NCBI GenBank assembly: GCA_030348385.1
Contig: JAUCFP010000006.1
Location: 4,615,501 to 4,679,500, forward strand
Direction: 5' to 3'
Length of the DNA: 64,000 nt
Source of the DNA: Cytobacillus sp. NJ13
GTDB lineage: Bacteria; Bacillota; Bacilli; Bacillales; Cytobacillaceae
The notes under the pieces were generated by a model that was not told where the DNA came from, did no database searches, and worked only from the letters and a program-made list of their open reading frames with translations. How positions within the stretch are numbered: position 1 is the first letter of the stretch; the number at the start of each line of letters is the position of its first letter. Below are positions 47,207 through 57,608 of the stretch, piece by piece. The position numbers and the translations under genes are program-made.

Positions 47207-49534
47207 ATGGCGAAAAAGAAAGAAATCATCGTCCCCCTCCTGCCGCTTCGGGGCTTGCTTGTATATCCGACCATGGTTCTGCATTTAGATGTAGGCCGTG
47301 AGAAATCGGTTCAGGCCCTTGAAAAAGCAATGGTAGATGACCATTTAATTTTCTTAACAACACAAAAGGATATATCTATAGATGAACCATCAGAAGATGA
47401 TCTATATGGAATGGGCACGCTAACACGTGTAAAGCAGATGCTAAAGCTTCCAAACGGTACAATCCGTGTTCTTGTAGAAGGGCTTAAGAGAGCGGAAATC
47501 ATTGATTTTCAGGAAGAAGCCGAACATTATTCCGTTAGTGTGAAGGTTTTTGAAGATCCTGAGACAAAGGACGTAGAAGATCAGGCATTGATGAGGACCA
47601 TGCTTGAATATTTTGAGCAATACATAAAGGTATCGAAGAAGATTTCAGCCGAAACGTACTCCTCTGTAGCAGATATAGAAGAGCCGGGGCGCATGGCAGA
47701 TATCATTTCTTCCCATTTGCCTTTAAAGCTTAAAGAAAAACAGGATATTCTTGAAACCATTGATGTAAAAGAGCGCATGAACCAGGTTATTGAAATCATC
47801 CATAATGAAAAAGAAGTTCTGAACCTTGAAAAAAAGATTGGCCAGCGTGTAAAAAAATCAATGGAGCGAACGCAGAAGGAATATTATTTGCGTGAACAGA
47901 TGAAGGCAATCCAAAAAGAGCTGGGGGATAAGGAAGGCAAGACAGGAGAAATTGCTGAGCTGACGGAAAAGATTGAAAATGCCGGTATGCCTGAGCATGT
48001 CCAGCTGACAGCTTTAAAAGAACTGGATCGCTATGAAAAAGTTCCATCCAGTTCAGCTGAAAGTGCAGTTATCCGCAACTATATCGAATGGCTTGTCACA
48101 TTGCCATGGTCAAAGGCAACAGATGATGACCTGGATATCCTGAAGGCGGAAAGGATTCTGAATGAAGACCATCATGGCCTGGAAAAAGTTAAGGAACGGG
48201 TTCTGGAATACCTCGCGGTGCAAAAGCTGACGAATTCCCTTAAGGGGCCGATTCTTTGTCTTGCAGGCCCTCCAGGTGTCGGTAAAACAAGCCTTGCACG
48301 TTCCATCGCGACATCGCTTAACCGCAATTTCGTCCGTGTATCCCTCGGCGGAGTCCGGGATGAGTCTGAAATTCGCGGACATAGAAGAACTTATGTAGGT
48401 GCCATGCCTGGCCGCATCATTCAGGGCATGAAAAAGGCAGGGACGATTAACCCTGTGTTCCTGCTTGATGAAATCGACAAAATGTCTTCTGATTTCCGCG
48501 GGGATCCTTCATCTGCGATGCTGGAGGTTTTAGACCCTGAACAGAACCATAATTTTAGTGATCATTACATTGAAGAAACTTATGATCTCTCAAAGGTCAT
48601 GTTTATAGCCACAGCCAACAATCTCGGTACGATCCCTGGTCCGCTGCTGGACAGAATGGAAGTTATCACGATTGCAGGCTATACAGAGCAGGAGAAGATT
48701 CATATAGCTAAAGACCACTTGCTGCCTAAGCAAATTAAAGAACATGGACTTTCCAAATCACAGCTTCAGATTCGTGAAGATGGCCTGCAGAAGGTAGTCC
48801 GCTATTATACTCGTGAGGCAGGAGTCCGGGGCTTGGAGCGTCAGTTGGCTACTATCTGCAGGAAAACGGCTAAAATTATCGTATCCGGCGAAAAGAAGAA
48901 AGTGATTGTGAATGGTAAAAATACTGAAGAGTTTCTTGGAAAGCCTAAATACCGCTACGGTCAGGCTGAGCTTGAAGACCAGGTTGGCGTTGCTACAGGG
49001 CTGGCCTATACAACAGTTGGCGGCGACACCCTTCAGATAGAAGTATCCCTTTCTCCTGGAAAAGGGAAGCTTGTTCTTACAGGCAAACTTGGGGATGTCA
49101 TGAAAGAGTCTGCTCAAGCGGCATTCAGTTATGTTCGTTCAAAAGCTAAGGAACTGGGCATTGATGAGAATTTCCATGAAAAGCATGACATTCATATCCA
49201 TGTACCAGAAGGTGCTGTTCCAAAAGATGGTCCATCTGCAGGAATTACCATTACAACCGCATTGGTTTCTGCTCTGTCTGGAAAACCAATCCGTAAAGAA
49301 GTGGGAATGACAGGGGAAATCACCTTAAGAGGCCGAGTGCTTCCTATTGGCGGTTTGAAAGAAAAATCTTTGAGCGCCCATCGTGCAGGCTTGACGAAGA
49401 TCATTCTTCCTAAAGATAATGAAAAGGACATTGAAGATATCCCTGAAAGCATCAGGGAAGAGCTTGATTTTGTTTTGGTATCACATGTGGATGAAGTGTT
49501 AAAGCATGCCCTGAATGGCGGTGCTCAAGCATGA
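47207..49534 (+). CDS. lonA: ATP-dependent protease LonA
   Basis: LonA degrades misfolded and regulatory proteins in the cytoplasm. The 775-residue protein has the N-terminal LON domain ([20 protein letters not shown]), Walker [10 protein letters not shown] (about residue 355), Walker [12 protein letters not shown], and the protease domain with the Ser-Lys dyad in [11 protein letters not shown] (serine near 678) and [14 protein letters not shown] (lysine near 721). ATG 47207 follows GGAGGTG by 8 bases; ATG 47202 is out of frame. It overlaps ysxC by ATGA. Confidence 0.96.
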   Translation: MAKKKEIIVPLLPLRGLLVYPTMVLHLDVGREKSVQALEKAMVDDHLIFLTTQKDISIDEPSEDDLYGMGTLTRVKQMLKLPNGTIRVLVEGLKRAEIIDFQEEAEHYSVSVKVFEDPETKDVEDQALMRTMLEYFEQYIKVSKKISAETYSSVADIEEPGRMADIISSHLPLKLKEKQDILETIDVKERMNQVIEIIHNEKEVLNLEKKIGQRVKKSMERTQKEYYLREQMKAIQKELGDKEGKTGEIAELTEKIENAGMPEHVQLTALKELDRYEKVPSSSAESAVIRNYIEWLVTLPWSKATDDDLDILKAERILNEDHHGLEKVKERVLEYLAVQKLTNSLKGPILCLAGPPGVGKTSLARSIATSLNRNFVRVSLGGVRDESEIRGHRRTYVGAMPGRIIQGMKKAGTINPVFLLDEIDKMSSDFRGDPSSAMLEVLDPEQNHNFSDHYIEETYDLSKVMFIATANNLGTIPGPLLDRMEVITIAGYTEQEKIHIAKDHLLPKQIKEHGLSKSQLQIREDGLQKVVRYYTREAGVRGLERQLATICRKTAKIIVSGEKKKVIVNGKNTEEFLGKPKYRYGQAELEDQVGVATGLAYTTVGGDTLQIEVSLSPGKGKLVLTGKLGDVMKESAQAAFSYVRSKAKELGIDENFHEKHDIHIHVPEGAVPKDGPSAGITITTALVSALSGKPIRKEVGMTGEITLRGRVLPIGGLKEKSLSAHRAGLTKIILPKDNEKDIEDIPESIREELDFVLVSHVDEVLKHALNGGAQA

Positions 49535-50112
49535 AGGTAACCAGCTCAGAAATCGTCATCAGTGCTGTTAAGCCTGATCAATACCCTGACAGTGATTTGC
49601 CGGAGTTTGCCCTTGCCGGCCGTTCCAACGTCGGCAAATCTTCTTTCATTAATAAAATGCTCAATCGAAGAGGATTGGCCAGAATATCCTCTAAACCGGG
49701 GAAAACACAAACCCTGAACTTTTACATTATTAACGAGATTCTTCACTTTGTTGATGTTCCAGGCTATGGTTATGCAAAGGTATCCAAAAAGGAACGTGAA
49801 GCATGGGGGAAAATGATAGAAACATACTTAACAACCAGAGAGCAGTTAAAAGCTGTTGTTCTGATTGTTGATCTGCGCCATCCCCCTACAAGTGACGATG
49901 TCATGATGTACGACTTTTTAAAGCATTATGAAATTCCCTGTATAGTGATTGCCACAAAAGCGGATAAAATACCTAAGTCCAAGTGGCAAAAACATATGAA
50001 AATCACGAAAGAAACATTGGATATCGATCCGAATGATCAGATCATTATGTTTTCCTCCGAAACGGGTTATGGAAAAGATAAGGCCTGGTCTGCATTGAAA
50101 AGCTTCATGTAA
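49531..50112 (+). CDS. ysxC: Ribosome biogenesis GTPase YsxC (EngB)
   Basis: YsxC is a GTPase needed for 50S ribosomal subunit assembly. The 193-residue protein has G1 [13 protein letters not shown] (about residues 29-41), G2/switch [14 protein letters not shown]3 DVPGYG, G4 ATKADK and a G5-like SSETGYG. The start overlaps the lonA stop by ATGA, so the two are translationally coupled, as in other Bacilli. Confidence 0.96.
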   Translation: MKVTSSEIVISAVKPDQYPDSDLPEFALAGRSNVGKSSFINKMLNRRGLARISSKPGKTQTLNFYIINEILHFVDVPGYGYAKVSKKEREAWGKMIETYLTTREQLKAVVLIVDLRHPPTSDDVMMYDFLKHYEIPCIVIATKADKIPKSKWQKHMKITKETLDIDPNDQIIMFSSETGYGKDKAWSALKSFM

Positions 50113-50116
50113 TTTT

Positions 50117-50152
50117 AAAAAATCCCGCTGCATTGTGCAGCGGGATTTTTTG
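50117..50152 (+). terminator. Terminator of lonA-ysxC
   Basis: AAATCCCGCTGC pairs with GCAGCGGGATTT around ATTGT and runs into T. Confidence 0.93.
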
Positions 50153-50365
50153 TGATTTCTGCATACAGGTCTTTCGTCCTAAGAATGCTTTTGATGTGAT
50201 ATTCCGCTGGGGAGTAAACGATGGGATAAAATGGATAATGTGTTTGTCGAAGGGTGAGGAATCTGCAGAATACTGGAGGATATGGAGTCATGTTGGAGTT
50301 CAAAGACGGTCAGTTAGTGAGAACAGCTTAAATTCTTTAATATCACTAATAATCATAAAATATGA

Positions 50366-50380
50366 ATTTTGAGAATATTT
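50366..50380. promoter_or_regulatory. Candidate CodY box upstream of the amino acid ABC transporter
   Basis: AATTTTGAGAATATT matches 13 of 15 positions of the CodY consensus AATTTTCWGAAAATT, 65 bases before the transporter start. The gap 50153-50444 shows nothing else clear. Confidence 0.5.
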
Positions 50381-50444
50381 TAAAATCATGATAGAGTTAA
50401 AGGGCATTTATAAAAGAGAGATACTGAAGGGGGAATTTAGACTA

Positions 50445-51227
50445 GTGAGACATTGGTTAAAAGGAATTATTGCAGCTGCTTTTGTATTGGTCCTGGCGGC
50501 ATGCGGATCAGAGGAAGCGTCTAAAAACGGAATGGATCTGGTAGACGATGACAAATTTACGTACGCGGCTTCGGGAGAGTTCAAACCTTTTAGTTATACA
50601 AATGATGATGGAAGCATGAGCGGCTTTGATATTGATGTGGCCGAGGCTGTAGCAAAAGAACTCGGGCTTGAGCCGGTTCAGAATAAATTTAAGTTTGGCG
50701 GTATTGTCGAAGGTGTGAAGTCCGGCCGTTTTGATGCAGCGGTAGCCAGTCACACGATTACGGAAGAACGTTTGAAGGCGGTCAATTTTTCGACGCCATA
50801 TTACTATTCAGGCCCGCAAATTTATGTGCGTCCAGACAGCAGCGTTGAAACGCTTGCCGACCTCGAAGGCTTGGAAATAGCAGTATCGAAGGGTTCTACA
50901 TACACTTCAAATGCAGAGGAGGCTACAGATAACATACAGTTCTACGATAGTGATGTTGTCGCCCTGGAGGCCTTGAGCAAGGGAAAACATGATGCTGTCA
51001 TCACTGACTTTGTAACAGGTAAAGAAGCGATTGGCGCAGGAATGAAAATCGAAGGGAAAGAGCTGCTGGGCCGCAGTGAGCAGGCGATTGCTGTTGCAAA
51101 GGATAATAAAGAGCTGCTCGAAAAAGTGAATGAAGCTCTTGAGACACTTCGCGAGAATGGAACACTCACAGAAATCAGCAAAAAATATATCGGTGAAGAT
51201 ATAACAGTTGATCCTGAGAAGGAATAA
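50445..51227 (+). CDS. Amino acid ABC transporter substrate-binding lipoprotein
   Basis: This 260-residue protein is a family 3 extracellular solute-binding protein for polar amino acids. It has a signal peptide (LKGIIAAAFVLVLAAC) with lipobox LAAC, then the two-lobed binding fold: FTYAASGEFKPFSYTNDDGS, SGFDIDVAEAVAKELGL, GIVEGVKSGRFDAAVASHTI, EERLKAVNFSTPYYYSG. GTG 50445 is taken as the start because it directly precedes the basic signal-peptide end; GGGGG lies 11 bases upstream. The exact amino acid cannot be told. The transporter is an insertion relative to the B. subtilis order. Confidence 0.88.
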   Translation: MRHWLKGIIAAAFVLVLAACGSEEASKNGMDLVDDDKFTYAASGEFKPFSYTNDDGSMSGFDIDVAEAVAKELGLEPVQNKFKFGGIVEGVKSGRFDAAVASHTITEERLKAVNFSTPYYYSGPQIYVRPDSSVETLADLEGLEIAVSKGSTYTSNAEEATDNIQFYDSDVVALEALSKGKHDAVITDFVTGKEAIGAGMKIEGKELLGRSEQAIAVAKDNKELLEKVNEALETLRENGTLTEISKKYIGEDITVDPEKE

Positions 51228-51308
51228 CATTGCGGGCGGATGTGTGTCAGACATTCGCCTGTTTTGTTTTTTACACAAATTGAAATAGCCATCTGAAGGG
51301 GGATTTTT

Positions 51309-51956
51309 GTGGATTTGCTTACAAAGTTTATTGATACATATCCCGTATTTTTAAAGGGGATGCTCTTAACCTTTCAATTAACCATTGTAGCCGTGTTTAT
51401 TGCTATTTTTATAGGATTGTTTTTTGCCTTTTTAAAGATTTCAAGAATTAAAGTTCTGGAATGGATTGCCGACATCTATATTTTTCTTGTAAGGGGAACG
51501 CCTCTTGTTGTCCAGATTTTTATCTTCTATTTCGGATTGACAGCATTGGATATTTCACAGTTTTGGTCGGTTGTCCTTGGACTTGCTTTTCACAATGGTG
51601 CCTATATAGCCGAAATTTTCAGGGGCTCCATTCAATCCATCGACAAAGGACAAATGGAAGCAGGGCGATCGCTGGGTATGACTGCTGGCCTTGCAATGAG
51701 AAGGATAATTCTGCCTCAGGCTTTCCGCCGGGCTATGCCGCCTCTTGGCAATCAATTTATCATTGCTTTGAAAGATTCATCGCTTGCTTCCTTTATCGGC
51801 ATGTACGAGCTCTTTAACGTGGCCACGACTTACGGTTCCAATGAATATGACTACATGAGCTATTTGCTGATCGTAGCTGTTTACTATTTAGTACTTGTAC
51901 TTATTTTCTCCATACTTGTAAATATGATTGAGAAAAGAATGGCCAGCAGTGATTAA
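51309..51956 (+). CDS. Amino acid ABC transporter permease
   Basis: This 215-residue HisM-family permease has about five membrane helices and the EAA loop ([20 protein letters not shown], about residues 117-136) that contacts the ATPase. [20 protein letters not shown] and [19 protein letters not shown] are typical of polar amino acid systems. The start is GTG 51309 behind AAGGGGGA. Only one permease gene is present, so a homodimer is likely. Confidence 0.92.
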   Translation: MDLLTKFIDTYPVFLKGMLLTFQLTIVAVFIAIFIGLFFAFLKISRIKVLEWIADIYIFLVRGTPLVVQIFIFYFGLTALDISQFWSVVLGLAFHNGAYIAEIFRGSIQSIDKGQMEAGRSLGMTAGLAMRRIILPQAFRRAMPPLGNQFIIALKDSSLASFIGMYELFNVATTYGSNEYDYMSYLLIVAVYYLVLVLIFSILVNMIEKRMASSD

Positions 51957-51970
51957 GGGGGAATGAAGGC

Positions 51971-52708
51971 ATGAGTGAATCGTATATGATTAAGGTAGAA
52001 AAATTGAACAAATCATTCGGGGATCTGCACGTACTTAAGGACATTGACATAACAGTGAAAGAAAGTGATGTTGTTTGCCTGATCGGTGCAAGCGGGTCCG
52101 GAAAAAGCACACTTCTCCGCTGCTTAAACTTTCTTGAATTAAAGGACAGCGGCAATATCATTTTTGAGGGAGAAAAGGTTGAAAAAGAAACACATGATCT
52201 AAATAAAGTGAGAGAAAAAGTAGGAATGGTCTTTCAGCATTTTCATTTATTTCCTCATATGACTGTTCTTGAAAATGTGATGGAAGCACCTTTACATGTG
52301 AAAAAGCTTCCTAAGGATCAAGTGAAAAAAGATGCCCAGGAACTATTAAAAAAAGTTGGTCTTTCTGACAAGGAGAACGTATATCCATCAAAACTTTCGG
52401 GCGGGCAGAAACAGCGTGTAGCCATTGCAAGGGCGCTGGCAATGAAGCCCGATATCATGCTTTTTGATGAGCCGACATCAGCACTTGATCCGGAGCTTGT
52501 GGGGGAAGTGCTCTCCACAATGAAAGAGCTGGCCCTTGAAGGGATGACAATGGTCGTTGTCACTCATGAAATGGGCTTTGCAAGAGAAGTGGCAGACTGG
52601 GCTGTCTATATGCATGATGGAAGAATTGTAGAAGTGGGACATCCGGAAGATCTATTTAACAATCCAAAAGAACAAAGAACCAAAAATTTTCTCGATTCTG
52701 TACTCTAA
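51971..52708 (+). CDS. Amino acid ABC transporter ATP-binding protein
   Basis: The 245-residue ATPase has Walker [11 protein letters not shown] (about residues 37-46), the Q-loop [19 protein letters not shown], the signature [15 protein letters not shown] (about 141-155), Walker [15 protein letters not shown] and the H-loop VVTHEMGFA. It is of the GlnQ/HisP type for polar amino acids. It lies 14 bases after the permease, completing a three-gene transporter. Confidence 0.94.
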   Translation: MSESYMIKVEKLNKSFGDLHVLKDIDITVKESDVVCLIGASGSGKSTLLRCLNFLELKDSGNIIFEGEKVEKETHDLNKVREKVGMVFQHFHLFPHMTVLENVMEAPLHVKKLPKDQVKKDAQELLKKVGLSDKENVYPSKLSGGQKQRVAIARALAMKPDIMLFDEPTSALDPELVGEVLSTMKELALEGMTMVVVTHEMGFAREVADWAVYMHDGRIVEVGHPEDLFNNPKEQRTKNFLDSVL

Positions 52709-52722
52709 CCAGTTTGAATATA

Positions 52723-52762
52723 AAAAGACAGGGAAAAGTTTAATATCCCTGTCTTTATTTTA
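52723..52762 (+). terminator. Terminator of the amino acid ABC transporter operon
   Basis: AAAGACAGGGA pairs with TCCCTGTCTTT and is followed by ATTTTATC. Confidence 0.9.
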
Positions 52763-52957
52763 TCTAGCTCCAGCGCCTGCCCCCTCGAGGTCACAAGCCT
52801 GTCTAGTTGCGGCTCCTAGGGACTCGACACATAAGCCAATCTTTCCAGAAGGAAAGTACACCTTCTTGCAGAGCTCGTCTTATGCTTGTCGGGGGCGCGC
52901 ACCAAGAGAAAGCTTCCTTGGATGTTCTTCACAGGAACAAGCGCTTACGCTTTTACT
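52763..52957 (+). repeat. Palindromic REP-like element, composite form (copy 7)
   Basis: A family left arm (CTAGCTCCAGCGCCTGCCCC, CTCGAGGTCACAAGCC) is followed by a second left-arm-like unit (TGTCTAGTTGCGGCTCCTAG, ACATAAGCC), one apex with AGAAGG/CCTTCT, then CTTATGCTTGTCGGGGGCGCGC and a disturbed right end with AAGCGCTTACGCTTTT. It looks like one element inserted in or recombined with another. It lies between convergent transporter and ysxD genes. Confidence 0.8.
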
Positions 52958-53438
52958 TTTTCTTCACTAATAAAAAATATAATCCAATTATCATTAAAAG
53001 AATCGGCCATAGCTGCCAAACATCAGAAACACCATTTTCCAGGAGTCCCATCCACTCTGCAACCCTGTCATAAAAAAGAAGCAATGCGGCAAGAATTAAA
53101 AATAAGATGCCCTGGAACAATCCTGCCCCTGTCTTCTGATGCCGAAGGAGGAAGCCGAGTGCGATTATCAGAATGAATGTTCCGATATGATCGGGCCAAA
53201 TTTCCAGGCGTTTCACCACATGAAAGTGCAGGCCAAATCCGGTTAAAATGACACCTGGCAATATGGAATCATAATCTCTTGCGCCATATCCCTGAATTAA
53301 AAAGGCTGCTCCGACGATAATGAGAAGAGTCGGCCAGGAATAAAAAGGCTGTAAGGCAGTAAATCCGCTCTGCTGCAGGAAAAAGTAGGCTCCAAATCCG
53401 AGTAAAATAATTCCTGGGAAAATACGCTGATTTTTCAT
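52953..53438 (-). CDS. Membrane protein YsxD-like (LiaF-type transmembrane region)
   Basis: This 161-residue protein has repeated hydrophobic segments with the pattern PGIILLGFGAYFFL, SWPTLLIIVGAAFLIQG, LPGVILTGFGLHFH and LWPILLMIIGLYFLL, the arrangement of LiaI/LiaF-like membrane regions. By position between ysxC and hemA and by size it corresponds to B. subtilis YsxD. ATG 53438 follows GGAAGTGGTG on the minus strand. Its last codons touch repeat copy 7. Function is unknown. Confidence 0.72.
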   Translation of the reverse strand: MKNQRIFPGIILLGFGAYFFLQQSGFTALQPFYSWPTLLIIVGAAFLIQGYGARDYDSILPGVILTGFGLHFHVVKRLEIWPDHIGTFILIIALGFLLRHQKTGAGLFQGILFLILAALLLFYDRVAEWMGLLENGVSDVWQLWPILLMIIGLYFLLVKKK

Positions 53439-53592
53439 GAAAAACACCACTTCCAATAAGGATCACTTGAATCCGGCAAGTTTTTTTGTTACTGTACATA
53501 AGGGAGTATTTGTCTATTTAGGATAACCTAAGACTGGCCTCCTTTTAAAAATATAGTACCATATGTGTTCAATATCTGTTCACATTTAAGCA

Positions 53593-53628
53593 TTAATTGA
53601 AATAATAGAAATGATATAATTAATATTA
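53593..53628. promoter_or_regulatory. hemA: hemA promoter region with possible PerR box
   Basis: TATAAT (53615-53620) has a weak -35 (TTAATT, 53593-53598) 16 bases upstream. ATATAATTAATATTA (53614-53628) matches 12 of 15 positions of the PerR box TTATAATNATTATAA and covers the -10. The hem operon is a PerR target in B. subtilis, but A/T-rich DNA makes chance matches easy. Confidence 0.4.
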
Positions 53629-53664
53629 ATGAACTGGGTAATAATTCTGGGGGTGTCAATTTCA

Positions 53665-55014
53665 ATGCATATCTTGGTCGTCGGTCTAAACTATAAAACT
53701 GCCCCTGTTGAAATCCGTGAACGTCTAACCTTTAATCCTTCACAATTGGGCGAGGCAATGAAGACATTAAATGACAAAAAAAGCATTTTAGAGAATGTCA
53801 TTCTGTCTACATGCAATCGGACCGAAATTTATGCAGTTGTGGACCAGCTTCATACTGGCCGCTATTATATAAAGGAATTTTTGGCAGAACATTTCAATAT
53901 GGATCAGAGTGAATTTTCTCCATTCCTATTTATTTATGAAGAGGATGGGGCCATTGAGCATCTATTCAAGGTAGCATGCGGCCTTAACTCCATGATCCTT
54001 GGCGAGACACAGATTTTAGGACAGGTAAGGACAAGTTTTCTGGAGGCTCAATCAGAAAGTACAACCGGAACAGTTTTCAACCACTTGTTTAAGCAGGCAG
54101 TTACGCTTGCTAAGCGGGCACACTCTGAAACGGAAATAGGGGCAAATGCAGTTTCTGTCAGCTATGCAGCAGTGGAACTGGCAAAGAAGATTTTTGGCTC
54201 TCTCGAAAAGAAACATGTTCTTATTTTAGGAGCGGGTAAAATGGGTGAGCTGGCAATCCAAAACCTTCATGCCAACGGAGCCAGTAAAGTAACAGTTATT
54301 AACCGTACATTCGAAAAAGCGCAGGATCTCGCAAGCCGCTATGCGGGCCAGGCAAAAACATTGCATGAGCTTCAATGTGCCCTTGTTGAAGCTGATATTT
54401 TAATCAGTTCTACTGGGGCCAAAGAGTTTGTTGTCACGAAGGATATGATGGCTTACGCAGAAAAAATGCGCAAAGGCAAGCCTCTATTTATGGTGGATAT
54501 TGCTGTCCCAAGAGACCTGGATCCGAAACTGGCTGACCTGGACAGCGTTTTCCTATATGATATTGATGATCTTGAAGGCATTGTTGAAGCAAACCTTCAG
54601 GAGCGTAAAAAGGCAGCCGAGAAAATTCAGCTAATGATTGAAGGGGACATTGTTGAATTTAAGCAATGGCTGAACCTGCTTGGTGTTGTTCCGGTAATTT
54701 CCGCCTTGCGTGAGAAAGCACTGGCTATACAGAGTGAAACCATGACAAGCATTGAAAGAAAGCTGCCGCATTTGAGTGATCGTGATAAAAAAGTGCTGAA
54801 CAAGCATACAAAGAGCATTATCAATCAGCTATTAAAAGATCCTATTTTACAAGCTAAAGAAATGGCTGGACAGAAAGATTCCGAACAGGCATTAGACTTA
54901 TTTGTAAAAATCTTTAATATAGAAGAACTTGTTTCAGATCAGCAAAACGTGCACGCAGCAGCCAAACCAAAGCACGCATTCGCTCAATCACCGCAGACTT
55001 CCTTTCAATCGTAA
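53665..55014 (+). CDS. hemA: Glutamyl-tRNA reductase
   Basis: HemA reduces glutamyl-tRNA to glutamate-1-semialdehyde, the first step of haem synthesis. The 449-residue protein has the catalytic cysteine in [12 protein letters not shown] (about residue 50), the [17 protein letters not shown] motif, and the NADPH fold [13 protein letters not shown] (about 189). ATG 53665 gives [19 protein letters not shown] as in B. subtilis, behind GGGGGTG; the longer frame is not used. Confidence 0.95.
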   Translation: MHILVVGLNYKTAPVEIRERLTFNPSQLGEAMKTLNDKKSILENVILSTCNRTEIYAVVDQLHTGRYYIKEFLAEHFNMDQSEFSPFLFIYEEDGAIEHLFKVACGLNSMILGETQILGQVRTSFLEAQSESTTGTVFNHLFKQAVTLAKRAHSETEIGANAVSVSYAAVELAKKIFGSLEKKHVLILGAGKMGELAIQNLHANGASKVTVINRTFEKAQDLASRYAGQAKTLHELQCALVEADILISSTGAKEFVVTKDMMAYAEKMRKGKPLFMVDIAVPRDLDPKLADLDSVFLYDIDDLEGIVEANLQERKKAAEKIQLMIEGDIVEFKQWLNLLGVVPVISALREKALAIQSETMTSIERKLPHLSDRDKKVLNKHTKSIINQLLKDPILQAKEMAGQKDSEQALDLFVKIFNIEELVSDQQNVHAAAKPKHAFAQSPQTSFQS

Positions 55015-55028
55015 AAGGGGTCCTGTCC

Positions 55029-55862
55029 ATGTCTGACATGTATATGACACGGCTGCACGAATTAACGGTGGTTCTGTATGCCCTATGTGTCCTATTATAT
55101 TTTATTGATTTTCTTCATCATAACCGGAAGGCGAATAGGATTGCCTTCTGGTTACTTGCATTTGTATGGGTGCTTCAAACGGTGTTCCTGATACTTTATA
55201 TGATTAATACAGGAAGGTTCCCTGTATTGACCATTTTTGAGGGCCTATACTTTTATGCCTGGGTGCTTATCACTCTTTCTTTGGGAATTAACAGGCTGCT
55301 CAGAGTCGATTTTATCGTCTTTTTTACAAATGTTCTTGGTTTTATCATAATGGCGATCCATACATTCGCACCTGTGCAGATTGATTCGGCTGTCAAAGCA
55401 CAGCAGCTCATCTCAGAACTTCTGCTGATTCATATAACAGTTGCAATCCTTTCATATGGAGCCTTCTCGCTTTCCTTCGTTTTTTCCCTGCTTTATCTGA
55501 TTCAATATGATTTGCTGAAAAGGAAAAAATGGGGAACGAGATTGCTGCGGATAACGGACTTGTCAAAGCTTGAACATATGTCCTATGTATTAAATGTAAT
55601 CGGTGTACCTATGCTGATGATAAGTTTAATTTTAGGCATCCAGTGGGCATACATTAAGTTGCCGCATATGGTCTGGTATGACTCTAAGGTGATCGGTTCA
55701 TTTATTGTCCTTGCTTTATATAGTATTTATCTCTATATGAAAGTTGGAAAGGGCCTATATGGAAAATCTTTAGCGCTCTGGAATTTGGCATCATTTTTAA
55801 TTGTATTAATTAACTTCTTTTTGTTTGGCAAACTTTCATCTTTCCATTTTTGGTATTCATAG
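55029..55862 (+). CDS. hemX: HemX, haem-operon membrane protein (CcsA-like)
   Basis: HemX is an integral membrane protein that in B. subtilis lowers the amount of HemA. The 277-residue protein has about eight hydrophobic helices and resembles the cytochrome c assembly (CcsA) fold, with ISELLLIHITVAILSYGAFS and ISLILGIQWAYIKL near the conserved helices. Its stop codon TAG (55860-55862) is also the first base of the tandem repeat array. Confidence 0.9.
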   Translation: MSDMYMTRLHELTVVLYALCVLLYFIDFLHHNRKANRIAFWLLAFVWVLQTVFLILYMINTGRFPVLTIFEGLYFYAWVLITLSLGINRLLRVDFIVFFTNVLGFIIMAIHTFAPVQIDSAVKAQQLISELLLIHITVAILSYGAFSLSFVFSLLYLIQYDLLKRKKWGTRLLRITDLSKLEHMSYVLNVIGVPMLMISLILGIQWAYIKLPHMVWYDSKVIGSFIVLALYSIYLYMKVGKGLYGKSLALWNLASFLIVLINFFLFGKLSSFHFWYS

Positions 55863-56657
55863 AAAAGCGGAGGCGACTGTTCAGCCCCGACAAGCATAAG
55901 ATGGGCTGCGGCCGCGGCGCAGTTTGCCGCAGAGCAGAACAGCTTATGACCTCAAGGGGCTAGGAGCCGCAGCTGGACATAGTAAAGAAAAGCGGAGGCG
56001 ACTGTTCAGCCCCGACAAGCATAAGATGGGCTGCGGCCGCGGCGCAGTTTGCCGCAGAGCAGAACAGCTTATGACCTCAAGGGGCTAGGAGCCGCAGCTG
56101 GACATAGTAAAGAAAAGCGGAGGCGACTGTTCAGCCCCGACAAGCATAAGATGGTCTGCGGCCGCGGCGCAGTTTGCCGCAGAGCAGAACAGCTTATGAC
56201 CTCGAGGGGCTAGGAGCCGCAGCTGGACATAGTAAAGAAAAGCGGAGGCGACTGTTCAGCCCCGACAAGCATAAGATGGTCTGCGGCCGCGGCGCAGTTT
56301 GCCGCAGAGCAGAACAGCTTATGACCTCAAGGGGCTAGGAGCCGCAGCTGGACATAGTAAAGAAAAGCGGAGGCGACTGTTCAGCCCCGACAAGCATAAG
56401 ATGGTCTGCGGCCGCGGCGCAGTTTGCCGCAGAGCAGAACAGCTTATGACCTCGAGGGGCTAGGAGCCGCAGCTGGACATAGTAAAGAAAAGCGGAGGCG
56501 ACTGTTCAGCCCCGACAAGCATAAGATGGTCTGCGGCCGCGGCGCAGTTTGCCGCAGAGCAGAACAGCTTATGACCTCGAGGGGCTAGGAGCCGCAGCTG
56601 GACATAAACAAAGAAAAGCGGAGGCGACTGTTCAGCAGGAGCCATAGATAGACATAT
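55862..56657. repeat. Tandem array of 125-bp REP-like elements in the hem operon (six copies plus one deleted)
   Basis: Units begin with GAAAAGCGGAGGCGACTG at 55862, 55987, 56112, 56237, 56362 and 56487, exactly 125 bp apart; a seventh at 56613 has lost its middle. Across six copies I find only two variable positions (GGGCT/GGTCT and CTCAAGG/CTCGAGG). Each unit is the reverse-oriented family element with CATAAG/CTTATG, GCCCC/GGGGC and a very GC-rich apex stem CTGCGGC/GCCGCAG holding GCGGCCGC. It is the only long gap in hemAXCDBL; hemC starts 15 bases after the array. Confidence 0.95.
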
Positions 56658-56672
56658 TTGCAGGAGGCTGTC

Positions 56673-57608
56673 ATGAGAAAAATTATCGTAGGTTCAAGAC
56701 GAAGCAAGCTGGCACTAACTCAGACAAATTGGGTGATCAGCCAATTGAAAAGCATTGATCCATCCTTTGAGTTTGAGGTGAAGGAAATTGTCACTAAGGG
56801 TGATAAAATTCTTGATGTTACCCTTTCAAAGGTCGGAGGAAAAGGGTTGTTCGTAAAGGAAATAGAGCAGGCCATGCTTGACGAAGAAATAGATATGGCT
56901 GTACATAGCATGAAGGATATGCCCGCTGTTCTTCCGGCAGGACTGATAATTGGCAGCATTCCTGAAAGGGAAGACCATAGGGATGCCCTTATCTCAAAAG
57001 GGCATATAAAACTGAATGATTTAAAGGAAGGATCTATTGTAGGAACTAGCAGCCTGCGCAGAGGGGCACAATTGCTGGCACAGCGTCCGGATCTTGAGAT
57101 TAAGTGGATCAGAGGCAATATTGATACCAGATTATCTAAACTTGAAACGGAAGAATATGATGCGATTATTCTTGCAGCAGCAGGACTTTCCAGAATGGGC
57201 TGGGCGGCTGATGTTGTTACAGAATTCCTGGAGCCGGAAGTATGCGTGCCGGCTGTTGGCCAGGGGGCATTATCCATTGAGTGCCGTGAAAGTGATAAGG
57301 AGCTTCGGGCATTGCTGGATAAATTCACATGCTCGGAGACGAACCAGACTGTACGGGCAGAGCGTGCGTTCCTTCATAAAATGGAAGGCGGCTGCCAGGT
57401 TCCAATTGCAGGGTTTGCCACAATCAATGAAACGGGTGAAATGGAGTTAACCGGACTTGTAGGTTCCCCTGATGGTAAAGTGATTTATAAGGAGATCCTA
57501 ACAGGTTCAGATCCGGAAGAGCTTGGAGTTCAGATGGCTGAAAGGCTAACTGCACAAGGAGCCAAAGAGCTCATTGATAGGGTAAAAGAGGAGCTTGACG
57601 GGCAATGA
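56673..57608 (+). CDS. hemC: Hydroxymethylbilane synthase (porphobilinogen deaminase)
   Basis: HemC joins four porphobilinogen units. The 311-residue protein has [29 protein letters not shown], the arginine-rich [31 protein letters not shown] and the dipyrromethane cofactor cysteine in [11 protein letters not shown] (about residue 240). ATG 56673 follows CAGGAGG, which lies just past the array. It overlaps hemD by ATGA. Confidence 0.95.
   Translation: MRKIIVGSRRSKLALTQTNWVISQLKSIDPSFEFEVKEIVTKGDKILDVTLSKVGGKGLFVKEIEQAMLDEEIDMAVHSMKDMPAVLPAGLIIGSIPEREDHRDALISKGHIKLNDLKEGSIVGTSSLRRGAQLLAQRPDLEIKWIRGNIDTRLSKLETEEYDAIILAAAGLSRMGWAADVVTEFLEPEVCVPAVGQGALSIECRESDKELRALLDKFTCSETNQTVRAERAFLHKMEGGCQVPIAGFATINETGEMELTGLVGSPDGKVIYKEILTGSDPEELGVQMAERLTAQGAKELIDRVKEELDGQ

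Noticed and set aside
55862..56657. CRISPR array
   Set aside because: Units are 125 bp, contiguous and nearly identical with no unique spacers, and no cas genes are present.
56720..57328. 202-codon minus-strand frame opposite hemC
   Set aside because: Shadow of hemC; composition typical of an antisense frame.
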